A DNA stretch of 64,000 nucleotides from Occultella gossypii. Lineage in GTDB: Bacteria > Actinomycetota > Actinomycetes > Actinomycetales > Beutenbergiaceae. The notes below the pieces were generated by a model. That model was not told where the DNA came from. It saw nothing but the letters and a program-made list of their open reading frames with translations, and did no database searches. The stretch is from positions 456,473 through 520,472 of the forward strand of contig NZ_JAGSHT010000010.1 in the NCBI RefSeq assembly GCF_019947135.1. Reading direction: 5' to 3'. Shown here in pieces: positions 42,424 to 51,637 of this stretch (position 1 is its first letter; every line of letters begins with the position of its first letter). Both the position numbers and the translations under genes were made by a program.

Positions 42424-43144
42424 CGCTTGCCCCCTCCGGACCGTTGATTACGGCCATGGACGTCGGACCGGTGGCACGCGCGATCGTAGCAGCGACAAGA
42501 ACTCCTAGCGCGTCAATGATTGGATAGCGTAGAGCCAACTCGTCGGCGACGAGCGAGATCTCGGTGCAACCCAGCACCAGGGCCACGGCCCCTTGCGAAA
42601 GCAAGCGGTCGGCGATCCTACTGAAGTCATCAAGCACGTCAAGGTCGCCGGCTTTGATCCGGGCGATGCCCCTGCTAACCCTGGCTTGTTCGTCTACCTG
42701 TGGCTGCAGCAACCGCAGGCCCGCGTCGGCGAAGGCCGAGCCGTATACGTTCGTTGCGCAGGTTCCGGCTGTGGCGAGCAGCCCGAAGTTGCTCCGACCG
42801 GACGACGATGCGATCCGGACGGTCTCAGTGATCATGTTGACGATAGGCACAGGCACACGCGCCTGCAGCCAGTCGTAGTACGCATGGGCGGTATTGCAAG
42901 GCATGCAAATGACCTCGGCTCCCGCCCCGACGAGCCGGTCCGCGCTCCGGAGAAGGTACGGACGAGGATCTTCGCCGCCCTCGAGCAACGCCCGCGTGCG
43001 GTCCGGAACAGACGGGTCGGAGTCGACGATGACATGAAGGTGGTCCTGATCGATGTCGGCTGGCGTCGCCATCGTGATCCGTCGAAAGGCCTCCACTGTC
43101 GCCATGGGTCCCATTCCGCCGAGGACGCCGACGGTCGCGTTCAT
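42413..43144 (-). CDS. Aspartate/glutamate racemase family protein
   Basis: A 243-residue cofactor-independent racemase. The two catalytic cysteines are in MPCNTAH (Cys83) and LGCTE (Cys193), and the N-terminal GVLGGMGPMATVEAF motif is typical of aspartate racemases. ATG 43144 is chosen because GGGGA lies seven bases upstream and the longer frame would start at TTG 43162. It is cotranscribed with, and overlaps, the asparagine-synthase-like gene, suggesting production of D-aspartate or a related D-amino acid for the surface polymer. The precise substrate is inferred. Confidence 0.87.
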   Translation of the reverse strand: MNATVGVLGGMGPMATVEAFRRITMATPADIDQDHLHVIVDSDPSVPDRTRALLEGGEDPRPYLLRSADRLVGAGAEVICMPCNTAHAYYDWLQARVPVPIVNMITETVRIASSSGRSNFGLLATAGTCATNVYGSAFADAGLRLLQPQVDEQARVSRGIARIKAGDLDVLDDFSRIADRLLSQGAVALVLGCTEISLVADELALRYPIIDALGVLVAATIARATGPTSMAVINGPEGASDVA

Positions 43145-43171
43145 TGGTGCGTCCCCAGCCAAGGTGTGATC

Positions 43172-44134
43172 TCACGAGATCGGTACATCTTCACCCGTCC
43201 CTTCCCATGCATTGCCCTCCCAGACGAACCCTGGCCCACCGTCGCTGTCACGGCCCGCCACCGGGCCGTACCGGCCGCAGGTGTCGAAGAACGTCCGTCC
43301 AAATGTGTTATCGATGTATCGAACATTGCTTGCGACCGGGAACTCTTTTGAATCAAGCGAGCCCGCGTAGGTGCAATAGGAGCCGGTTGTGTTGAAGAGG
43401 TTCCCAGTCACGAGGATGTCGCTGATCTGCTGAAAGTCTCCGTACATCACAAAGGCTCCTGAGCAACCCGGACCGCCACAGGTGATCGTGTTTCCCTCGA
43501 TGACGTTGCCAGACCCTCCGTTGATCCCGATCGCTGACCGGTGGGTGTCGGAACCCTCCGTACTGAAATCAGCCAAGATGAAGTTGCCGCGAATCACGGA
43601 GTCGGAAGTCAGGCGCACACCGGTACCAACACCGAAGATTCGAGAGTTTTCAAGAGTGAACGGGCACGGCGCGTAGACGGCCTTGGCATCATCAACAAGG
43701 ACGGCCGGATCGCCGACGATCTCGATGTTCTCGATGACGACGCCGGTTGGGCAGGTACCGTCCGGACTCTCCTCGATGAGCAGGGCGTACTGTCCCGGTC
43801 CGGTGGCGATGTGGTTGATGCGAACATTTCGCACGATGACGTTGTCGTGCTGCACCCGCACACGCCCGTCCACCTCCAGGCCCTCGATAACCTGGCCGTC
43901 TTCCTCGGACGAAACGGAATCTGAGGGCTCCAGCGACGACTCCGGAACAAGTGGCCCTGTGCTTCCCATCGTGGGGAAGTCCGCGACCGTGTGGACCACG
44001 TCCCCCGAGGCCACACGTTCCGGCCCATCCTTGCTCACTGGCCCGGACGCACATCCGCCTAGCAGTGCACTGCTAACAACCAGCACAAGCGTCACTCGCA
44101 CCTTGCTCCGCCGCTGCATGGCTCGGCGCCTCAT
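43172..44134 (-). CDS. Secreted beta-helix lipoprotein
   Basis: A 320-residue lipoprotein: signal peptide with lipobox ALLGGC (Cys28), a Ser/Glu-rich linker, then a right-handed parallel beta-helix of repeated short turns (DGQVIEGLEVDGRVRVQHDNVIVRNVRINH). It aligns along its whole helix with the protein at 46127-47602, with conserved Cys (CPT, C-GGPGC, SYCTY, CGRYGP). Its ATG overlaps the flippase stop (ATGA). No catalytic motif can be named; the fold is shared by polysaccharide lyases and epimerases, so action on the surface polymer is a plausible guess. Confidence 0.78.
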   Translation of the reverse strand: MRRRAMQRRSKVRVTLVLVVSSALLGGCASGPVSKDGPERVASGDVVHTVADFPTMGSTGPLVPESSLEPSDSVSSEEDGQVIEGLEVDGRVRVQHDNVIVRNVRINHIATGPGQYALLIEESPDGTCPTGVVIENIEIVGDPAVLVDDAKAVYAPCPFTLENSRIFGVGTGVRLTSDSVIRGNFILADFSTEGSDTHRSAIGINGGSGNVIEGNTITCGGPGCSGAFVMYGDFQQISDILVTGNLFNTTGSYCTYAGSLDSKEFPVASNVRYIDNTFGRTFFDTCGRYGPVAGRDSDGGPGFVWEGNAWEGTGEDVPIS

Positions 44135-45660
44135 GCTCGCTCCCGCACGGGTTCGCTCTCGACTGTGACCGGAATGGGCTCGTGGTCTGCGGGCCTGGGG
44201 GATCGGCGCAGTCGTGCCCGCAGGCTTCCGACGGTGCTCCGAATCTCGGGCGCCAATGCCCAGAGAATCAGTCCTGCGACGAGGGAGCCGACGACACCGG
44301 CTATGAGCAACTCGAACAGAGCCGGCAGCGCAACCAACTGCACGACGCCCCCCGTCACGGCAACTGCGGCGAGCCCACCGACGGCACCGGGCAGCCAAGC
44401 CAGGAGCATGGCCGTCAGTCGTACGCGCAGGACTCTGGAGGAGACCACGACGATCACGACCGAGCCAATGGCCGTGGCGACGATCATCGCGACGCAGAGG
44501 GCGATGAGACCAATCGCCTCGTCAGCAGCCCAGGCGGCTCCGACCAGCGCGAGAACCTTCAGCGCGCTAGTGGCCCAGATCACGATTGACAGCGTGCCCG
44601 GCCTGTTCCACGCCTGCAGTGCTGGCCCAAGCAGAAGCGAGATTGCCGCGAAAGCCTGCATGATCGTGAGCAATCGGATCGCTGTGGCAGTGCCATCCCA
44701 CTCGGGACCGAGAATCTCCTCGACGGGTCCCGCTGCGCCTGCGAGCAATCCGAGCAGCGGCAACGCCAGCGCCGTGGTGATCCGTTGCATGCGCAACAAC
44801 CTGGCCGCGAACGCGATTCGATCGTCCTGAACACCAGCGAGCCCAGGCAACGCGACCGCCTGCATGCCACGTGCCGTCACGTCGACGGCTGTCGAGGTCA
44901 ACCTCTGGGCGAGCCGGTACAGACCGACAACGACGGGCCCAAAGAGGACACCGGTCAAGAGGACGTCAACACGGCCGCCGATGAAGAGGCCAAGGCTGGA
45001 GCTAGCTGCGCGGGTCGAATAGGACCAAAGTTCCCGTGCCGACACGCGGTCTACCCGGAATCTGGGACGCCAGGGCGACACCGTCCAGAGCACGATGACC
45101 GCCACGATCGACGTGACGACTTGTTGGAGCACCAATGCCCAGACCCCGAGGCCCAGGATCGCGCCGACCAGACCGGCGATTCCACCGGCGATCAGAGACA
45201 CCCAGGTTCGAATGGTCAACTGCTTGAACGCGAGCCGACGACGAAGAAGCGCCTCGTGAATGACCACCGTCGACGTCAGTGGCACGGTGAGCGCAAGAAT
45301 CCGAATGACGGCGGCCAGCTCGGGAAGGCCGTTGACGTCCGCCCACCAGGACGCTGAGACGACAGCGGCGATCGTGCAGACCAGGCCGACGCCAGTCACG
45401 AGCCAGAACGCCGTGTCAGCATGCAGGTCGGTAAGAACCTTCCGGGACACGATCGCGGGCATGAGGCCCTGCTGCTGCAGCATCTCGACGAAGTTGATGA
45501 ACACGAGCGCCATCGCGATGACACCGAACGCCCGCGGTCCGAGCATCGCTGCCAGGACGAAAGCGAGGCCCAGGCTGATTCCCATCTTTCCCAATGAGAG
45601 CGCGTACGACCAACTCGTCGCCGTGCGCAACGACGCGGCCGGGGCGGCAGTCCCGCTCAC
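44131..45660 (-). CDS. Wzx-type polysaccharide flippase
   Basis: A 509-residue MATE/PST-family membrane protein with about 12-14 spans, the layout of O-unit or exopolysaccharide flippases (SYALSLGKMGISLGLAFVLAAMLGPRAFGVIAMALVFINFVEMLQQQG at the N-terminus; LLRRRLAFKQLTIRTWVSL in the middle). It would move lipid-linked repeat units across the membrane. I start at GTG 45660, where GAGGG lies seven bases upstream and the length fits the family; a longer frame would add a Pro/Arg-rich unconserved part. Its end overlaps the beta-helix lipoprotein gene. Confidence 0.88.
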   Translation of the reverse strand: MSGTAAPAASLRTATSWSYALSLGKMGISLGLAFVLAAMLGPRAFGVIAMALVFINFVEMLQQQGLMPAIVSRKVLTDLHADTAFWLVTGVGLVCTIAAVVSASWWADVNGLPELAAVIRILALTVPLTSTVVIHEALLRRRLAFKQLTIRTWVSLIAGGIAGLVGAILGLGVWALVLQQVVTSIVAVIVLWTVSPWRPRFRVDRVSARELWSYSTRAASSSLGLFIGGRVDVLLTGVLFGPVVVGLYRLAQRLTSTAVDVTARGMQAVALPGLAGVQDDRIAFAARLLRMQRITTALALPLLGLLAGAAGPVEEILGPEWDGTATAIRLLTIMQAFAAISLLLGPALQAWNRPGTLSIVIWATSALKVLALVGAAWAADEAIGLIALCVAMIVATAIGSVVIVVVSSRVLRVRLTAMLLAWLPGAVGGLAAVAVTGGVVQLVALPALFELLIAGVVGSLVAGLILWALAPEIRSTVGSLRARLRRSPRPADHEPIPVTVESEPVRERA

Positions 45661-46126
45661 GGGCGGCCCTCGACATGTCGCTCGTGGGGGCGGGCGACGT
45701 GGGCTAGAAGAGCCGAGGCATCGGCACCCAGCCTGTCCATCGATCTCGCCACTTCGTGCCCCATGATTCCTCGTCCCTGTGTGCCGCCAACTCGTAGCCT
45801 GCCGGCGTCGGACTCGCCTCACCGTGGCTGGAAACTGGCCAACCTCGGTGCATGACGCGACGCCCCACTCCCGGCGGCGGGTTGTGGCTTCCTCGAAAGT
45901 AGGCCACGGCGACCGGAGTCGTGTGGTGAACGACGGGTGATTCGACGCGGGCCGCGGGGGTCACCCTGGGGTGATCCGACGGAATCTTCAGCCCGCCGGC
46001 GCCCATTGGGCTGGCGGTCCGTGGGTCGATCGAGGACTGTGACGCCTACAACGACGCAGATCCATGGCCCGGAGTCGGACCATGGATCTGCGTTGCGAAT
46101 ATATGTCTGACTAGAGTGCTCGTGAC
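45661..46126. other. Intergenic region upstream of the flippase
   Basis: 466 bases without a supported gene. It contains the terminator hairpin of the secreted beta-helix gene (46054-46093). I did not find a clear promoter or operator for the flippase operon in it, though one must lie here or further upstream. Confidence 0.4.
46054..46093 (-). terminator. 14-bp stem-loop after the beta-helix gene
   Basis: ACGCAGATCCATGG (46054-46067), 12-base loop, exact complement (46080-46093), 33 bases beyond the stop of the minus-strand gene at 46127. Confidence 0.7.
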
Positions 46127-47602
<1,476 letters not shown>

Positions 47603-47631
47603 AGTTTGGGTTCTCCCTCGGTGTTCAGGCG

Positions 47632-47646
47632 GATCTCGGTGAGATC
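47632..47646. promoter_or_regulatory. Palindrome GATCTC-GGT-GAGATC
   Basis: Perfect 6-bp arms with a three-base centre, 30 bases before the start codon of the secreted beta-helix gene. Could be an operator or a small leader hairpin. Confidence 0.4.
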
Positions 47647-48018
47647 GACCCTCGGACGTCGAGGTCCTGGCAACTCACGTGGCCGGACCTTTCCACACCA
47701 CGGCTCAGACCATCGCCGGACCGAGAACCCGAAAGACCTTGGGACCAGCTGCGCGCCTCGTCGTGGAGCAGGTGGGTCCCCCGACCCCGAGCGTCCTCCG
47801 CATCGCAAGACTCCGCGGTGCGAGCGAACACCCGTACCCATGGCGGTACCGGAAGCCGAAACTCGGTCACCGGAGCCACCATTTGATAACGGCAAGGTAA
47901 CAGGGCTAGCACGCCGGCGAAAGTGGAGAGTCACCCTCTGTCACCGAAGACGCGCTCAGATCGCGCGGCCAACTGATTCTGAGCGCCATCAACCGCGTCG
48001 AACCGGAACCGTCCGTAC

Positions 48019-48034
48019 TGTGATTGGGATCACT
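48019..48034. promoter_or_regulatory. CRP/GlxR-like box TGTGA-N6-TCACT
   Basis: TGTGA (48019-48023) and TCACT (48030-48034) separated by TTGGGA. This matches the consensus of CRP-family regulators such as GlxR (TGTGA-N6-TCACA) at nine of ten defined bases. Confidence 0.5.
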
Positions 48035-48095
48035 CGAGCCCTCACCCTCGGACAAGGGGCTCCCGGCGGCCCAATCACCCGCCCTTCCGGCGACA

Positions 48096-50582
48096 TCACC
48101 CGGTGTATGCGTCGGTGCTCGTGCCCGAGTCGAGGTCACCACGCTCGATGCGGATGATCACCGACTTGGACGAGGGTGTCCGGGAGGTCTCGGCGAAGGA
48201 GCCCAGCGGCACAAGCACGTTCGTCTCGGGGAAGTACGCCGCCGCGCAGCCACGCGCAGTCGGATAGGCGATCGCACGGAACGCCTCCGCGCGCCGCTCG
48301 AGACCCTCGAACTCAGAGATCAGGTCGACCATGTCTCCATCAGCGACACCCGCCTCAGCCAGATCGTCCGTGTGCACGAAGACCACCCGGCGGCCACCAT
48401 GCACACCCCGGTACCGGTCGTCCTTGCCGTAGATCGTGGTGTTGAACTGGTCGTGCGAGCGGATCGTCTGCAGGATCAGCCGGCCAGGAGGCACCCGCGG
48501 ATAGTCGAGGGTGTTCGCTGTCATCTCGGCGCGTCCCGATGGCGTCGCGAACGTCCGTGAGTCGCGTGGCGGGTGGGGCAGGGCGAATCCGCCAGGTTCG
48601 TCGATCCGGGACTCGTAGTCGGCGAAGCCTGGCACGACCGCTTCGATGTGTCGGCGGATCAGCCGATAGTCGCCCTCGAGCGCGGCCCAGTCCACCCGTG
48701 GGGGCGAGTAGGTGGGCGAACTACCGCCGACGCTCGGGGTGACACCAGATTCTGGCCGCCACGCGTCCGGCGCTGCTCCGCCCACGGGACCGGATGCGGC
48801 CCCGTCGGCTTCGGTGGGACCGGAGCCGGTGGACACGCCGTCGCCGTCCGCATCATCTGGCCGCGCGAACAATCGCCGCGCCAGCCGGCAGATGATCGAG
48901 ACCTCGGAGAGGACGTGCCGGCTCGGCGGCTCCAGCCGGCCGTGGGAGGCGTGCACCATCGACATGGAGTCCTCCACGGTGACCCGTTGGTCGCCGCCGG
49001 CCTGGGTGTCCCGGTCGGTGCGCCCGAGTGCGGGCAGGATGAGCGCGCGGCGGCCGGTGACTGCGTGCGACTTGTTCAGCTTCGTGGAGACCTGGACTGT
49101 CAGCCGCATCCGGGACATGGCCTCTTCCGTCACTGCGGAGTCGGGCGTGGCCCTGATGAAGTTTCCGCCCATGGCCAGGAACACCTTGGCGTGTCCGTCC
49201 CGCATCGCCTCGATCGCGGCCACCGTGTCCGCACCTGGCTCGCGAGGGGACGCGAAGTCGAACTCCGCGTCCAGGGCATCGTGGAAGTCGGCGGGCATCC
49301 TCTCGAAGATTCCCATCGTCCGGTCGCCCTGCACGTTCGAGTGCCCGCGCACGGGGCACACGCCCGCACCGGGGCGGCCGATGTTGCCCTGCAGCAGCAG
49401 CACGTTCACAATGTCGCGCAGCATCGCCACCGAGTGCCGGTGCTGGGTCAGTCCCATGGCCCAACAGACCACGGTCGCGGGCGAGGCGAGCAGCCGTTCC
49501 CCAAGGCCCTCGATCTGCGCGCGGGTCAGGCCGGTGGCGGTCTCCACCTCGGCCCACTCCAGCGCGCCGACGTGCGCTGCGTACGCCTCGAACCCGTTCA
49601 CCGAACTGCGCAGGAACTCGTGATCGAGCACGGTGTCGCGGCCTGCCGTCGCACGCCCGTCTGCTTCCGCCTCGAGGAGCAGCTTGCCGAGAGCCTGGAA
49701 CAGCGCCTGGTCGCCGCCGAGGCGGATCTGCAGGAAGTCGTCTGCGAGTTCGATCCCCTTGGTCAGCCCGAGGGCCGTCTGCGGATTGTGGAAGCCGAGC
49801 AGGCCGGCCTCGGGCAAGGGGTTGACCGCGACGATCACGGCGCCGTTTCGCTTGGCCTGCTCCAGGGAGCTGAGCATCCGCGGGTGGTTGGTGCCAGGGT
49901 TCTGCCCGGCGATGATCAACAGGGACGCGTTCTCCACGTCCTCCAGTGACACCGACCCCTTGCCGATCCCGATCGTCTCGCCCAGGGCCGAACCCGAGGA
50001 CTCGTGACACATGTTCGAGCAGTCCGGCAGGTTGTTCGTGCCGTAGCCGCGCACCATCAACTGGTAGAGGAACGCGGCCTCGTTGGACGTGCGGCCGGAC
50101 GTGTAGAAGATCGCCTCGTCCGGGTCGCAGGCCCGCAGTTCGGCGACGATCTCGTCGAACGCGTCGTCCCACGAGATCGGCCGGTAGTGCGTGGCGCCGG
50201 CGTCGAGGATCATCGGGTGGGCAAGGCGGCCCTGTTGGCCGAGCCAGTAGTCGTCCTTCGTGCGCAGGTCCGCGACGGAGTGCTCGACGAAGAACGACGG
50301 CGGGACTCGCCGCCTCGTGGCTTCCTCGGCGACCGCCTTGGCCCCGTTCTCGCAGAACTCGGCGGTGTGCCGCTCCTTCTTCTCGGGCCAGGCACAGCCG
50401 GGGCAGTCGAAGCCGTCGGTCTGGTTGACGCGGAGCAGGGTCTGCGCGGACCGCACCGGTCCCATCTGGTCCAGTGCCACCGCCATCGCGTGCGCGATGC
50501 CAGGGACACCGACGGACGTGCGTTTCGGCGGGCCCACCCGCAACTGGCTCTCGTCGATGCCCGTACGCGGCGCCTTCGCCAT
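48096..50582 (-). CDS. FdhF/YdeP-family molybdopterin oxidoreductase
   Basis: An 828-residue molybdenum oxidoreductase of the FdhF/YdeP family, which includes formate dehydrogenase-like enzymes. It has a CPGC pair (Cys60, Cys63) near the N-terminus, the Mo-pterin-binding region with YTSGRTSNEAAFLYQ and DCSNMCHESSG, SKLNKSH-like and GRAEMTANTLDYPRVPPG motifs, and a C-terminal molybdopterin-dinucleotide domain. A low-complexity insert of about 55 residues (genomic about 48700-48866; Gly/Pro/Asp-rich) interrupts it. ATG 50582 has GGAGGAGG just upstream. Divergent from fdhD, which would supply the sulfur needed to activate its cofactor. Confidence 0.88.
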   Translation of the reverse strand: MAKAPRTGIDESQLRVGPPKRTSVGVPGIAHAMAVALDQMGPVRSAQTLLRVNQTDGFDCPGCAWPEKKERHTAEFCENGAKAVAEEATRRRVPPSFFVEHSVADLRTKDDYWLGQQGRLAHPMILDAGATHYRPISWDDAFDEIVAELRACDPDEAIFYTSGRTSNEAAFLYQLMVRGYGTNNLPDCSNMCHESSGSALGETIGIGKGSVSLEDVENASLLIIAGQNPGTNHPRMLSSLEQAKRNGAVIVAVNPLPEAGLLGFHNPQTALGLTKGIELADDFLQIRLGGDQALFQALGKLLLEAEADGRATAGRDTVLDHEFLRSSVNGFEAYAAHVGALEWAEVETATGLTRAQIEGLGERLLASPATVVCWAMGLTQHRHSVAMLRDIVNVLLLQGNIGRPGAGVCPVRGHSNVQGDRTMGIFERMPADFHDALDAEFDFASPREPGADTVAAIEAMRDGHAKVFLAMGGNFIRATPDSAVTEEAMSRMRLTVQVSTKLNKSHAVTGRRALILPALGRTDRDTQAGGDQRVTVEDSMSMVHASHGRLEPPSRHVLSEVSIICRLARRLFARPDDADGDGVSTGSGPTEADGAASGPVGGAAPDAWRPESGVTPSVGGSSPTYSPPRVDWAALEGDYRLIRRHIEAVVPGFADYESRIDEPGGFALPHPPRDSRTFATPSGRAEMTANTLDYPRVPPGRLILQTIRSHDQFNTTIYGKDDRYRGVHGGRRVVFVHTDDLAEAGVADGDMVDLISEFEGLERRAEAFRAIAYPTARGCAAAYFPETNVLVPLGSFAETSRTPSSKSVIIRIERGDLDSGTSTDAYTG

Positions 50583-50663
50583 CGGTCCTCCTCCTGGATG
50601 TCCTCCGATCGTAGCGACGTCGGGTGGCGCCCGCCGGTGCAGGCGCGGCGTACCGTTGGCCTC

Positions 50664-50693
50664 GTGACCGCAGCAGGGTGGACGCGACGATGA
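50664..50693 (+). other. Possible leaderless mini-ORF coupled to fdhD
   Basis: GTG 50664 encodes TAAGWTRR and stops at TGA 50691-50693, which overlaps the fdhD ATG (ATGA). TACCGT (50651-50656) lies seven bases before the GTG, the spacing used by leaderless genes here. It may be a leader peptide that couples translation to fdhD. Speculative. Confidence 0.3.
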
Positions 50694-51556
50694 CCCGGGC
50701 GACCCAGCGCTCGCGGGTGCAGACGCTGCTCGCGGACGGCACCGAACGTGTGCGCACGGACACGCTCGCCGGTGAGGAGCCGATGGAGCTGCGGGTGGAC
50801 GGGCGTTCATTGACCGTGACGATGCGCACCCCCGGGCACGACTTCGACCTGGCCGCCGGATTCCTCGTCTCCGAGGGCGTGCTGCACCGCCCGGACCACG
50901 TGACCCGGATCGGGTACGGACCCGGGGTCGCGGCCGGTGGTGAGGCCACCTACAACATCGTCGACGTCACGCTCGCGCCCGGGGTGCCCGGCCCGGCCGT
51001 CACGGCCGAACGCCGGGTGTACACCTCGTCCTCGTGTGGCATCTGCGGGACGAGCTCCATCGAGGCTCTGGGCCGGATGCCACAGTTCGACGGACCCGTT
51101 GCGCCGCCGGCCGCGATGTTCGACCTTCAGGTACTGCTCGAACTTCCTGATCGCTTGCGCGCTGAGCAGGCCATGTTCGGCAGGACCGGCGGGACCCACG
51201 CCGCAGGGCTTTTCGACGCCACAGGCGAGCTCCTGTGCGTGAGGGAGGACGTGGGCCGCCACAACGCCGTGGACAAGGTGGTCGGGTGGGCCTGGCGCGA
51301 GGGCCGGCTGCCGCTGTCCGACACGGTTCTGCAGGTCTCCGGCCGTGCCTCTTTCGAACTTGTGCAGAAGGCGCAGATGGCCGGAGTTCCGATGCTCGCC
51401 GCGGTCAGCGCACCCTCGTCGCTGGCCGTGGACCTGGCCGAGCGGGCGGGGTTGACGCTGATCGGCTTCTCGCGGTCGGACCGCCTGAACGTGTACAGCC
51501 ACCCCGATCGGATCCGCCCTTCGACCGGACCGGACGGCCAGTCATCCTCCACATGA
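50690..51556 (+). CDS. fdhD: FdhD sulfurtransferase for formate dehydrogenase
   Basis: FdhD carries sulfur from a cysteine desulfurase to the molybdenum cofactor of formate dehydrogenases, which needs a terminal Mo-S ligand. The 288-residue protein has the essential CxxC loop SSSCGICGTSS (Cys116 and Cys119), the VREDVGRHNAVDKVVGWA motif and the usual GRASFELVQKAQMAGVP segment. ATG 50690 overlaps a possible leader mini-ORF. It is divergent from the FdhF/YdeP gene, a common pairing, which supports its function. Confidence 0.92.
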   Translation: MTRATQRSRVQTLLADGTERVRTDTLAGEEPMELRVDGRSLTVTMRTPGHDFDLAAGFLVSEGVLHRPDHVTRIGYGPGVAAGGEATYNIVDVTLAPGVPGPAVTAERRVYTSSSCGICGTSSIEALGRMPQFDGPVAPPAAMFDLQVLLELPDRLRAEQAMFGRTGGTHAAGLFDATGELLCVREDVGRHNAVDKVVGWAWREGRLPLSDTVLQVSGRASFELVQKAQMAGVPMLAAVSAPSSLAVDLAERAGLTLIGFSRSDRLNVYSHPDRIRPSTGPDGQSSST

Positions 51557-51637
51557 ATCTCTGAGCCCGATACCGGGCACGGGCTGCGGCTTCTGTTGAT
51601 TCAATGAGAGCCGGTCCATACGGCGAGGAGAACGTGG

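Larger units (their letters stand above)
47603..48095. other. Long control region upstream of the secreted beta-helix gene
   Basis: 493 bases without a supported gene between two minus-strand genes. It contains a perfect GATCTC-GGT-GAGATC palindrome (47632-47646) and a CRP/GlxR-like box (48019-48034). I saw no clear promoter hexamers. Confidence 0.4.

Noticed and set aside
45704..46006. A 100-codon minus-strand frame upstream of the flippase
   Set aside because: No Shine-Dalgarno site, no motif and biased composition; it probably is noncoding leader DNA.
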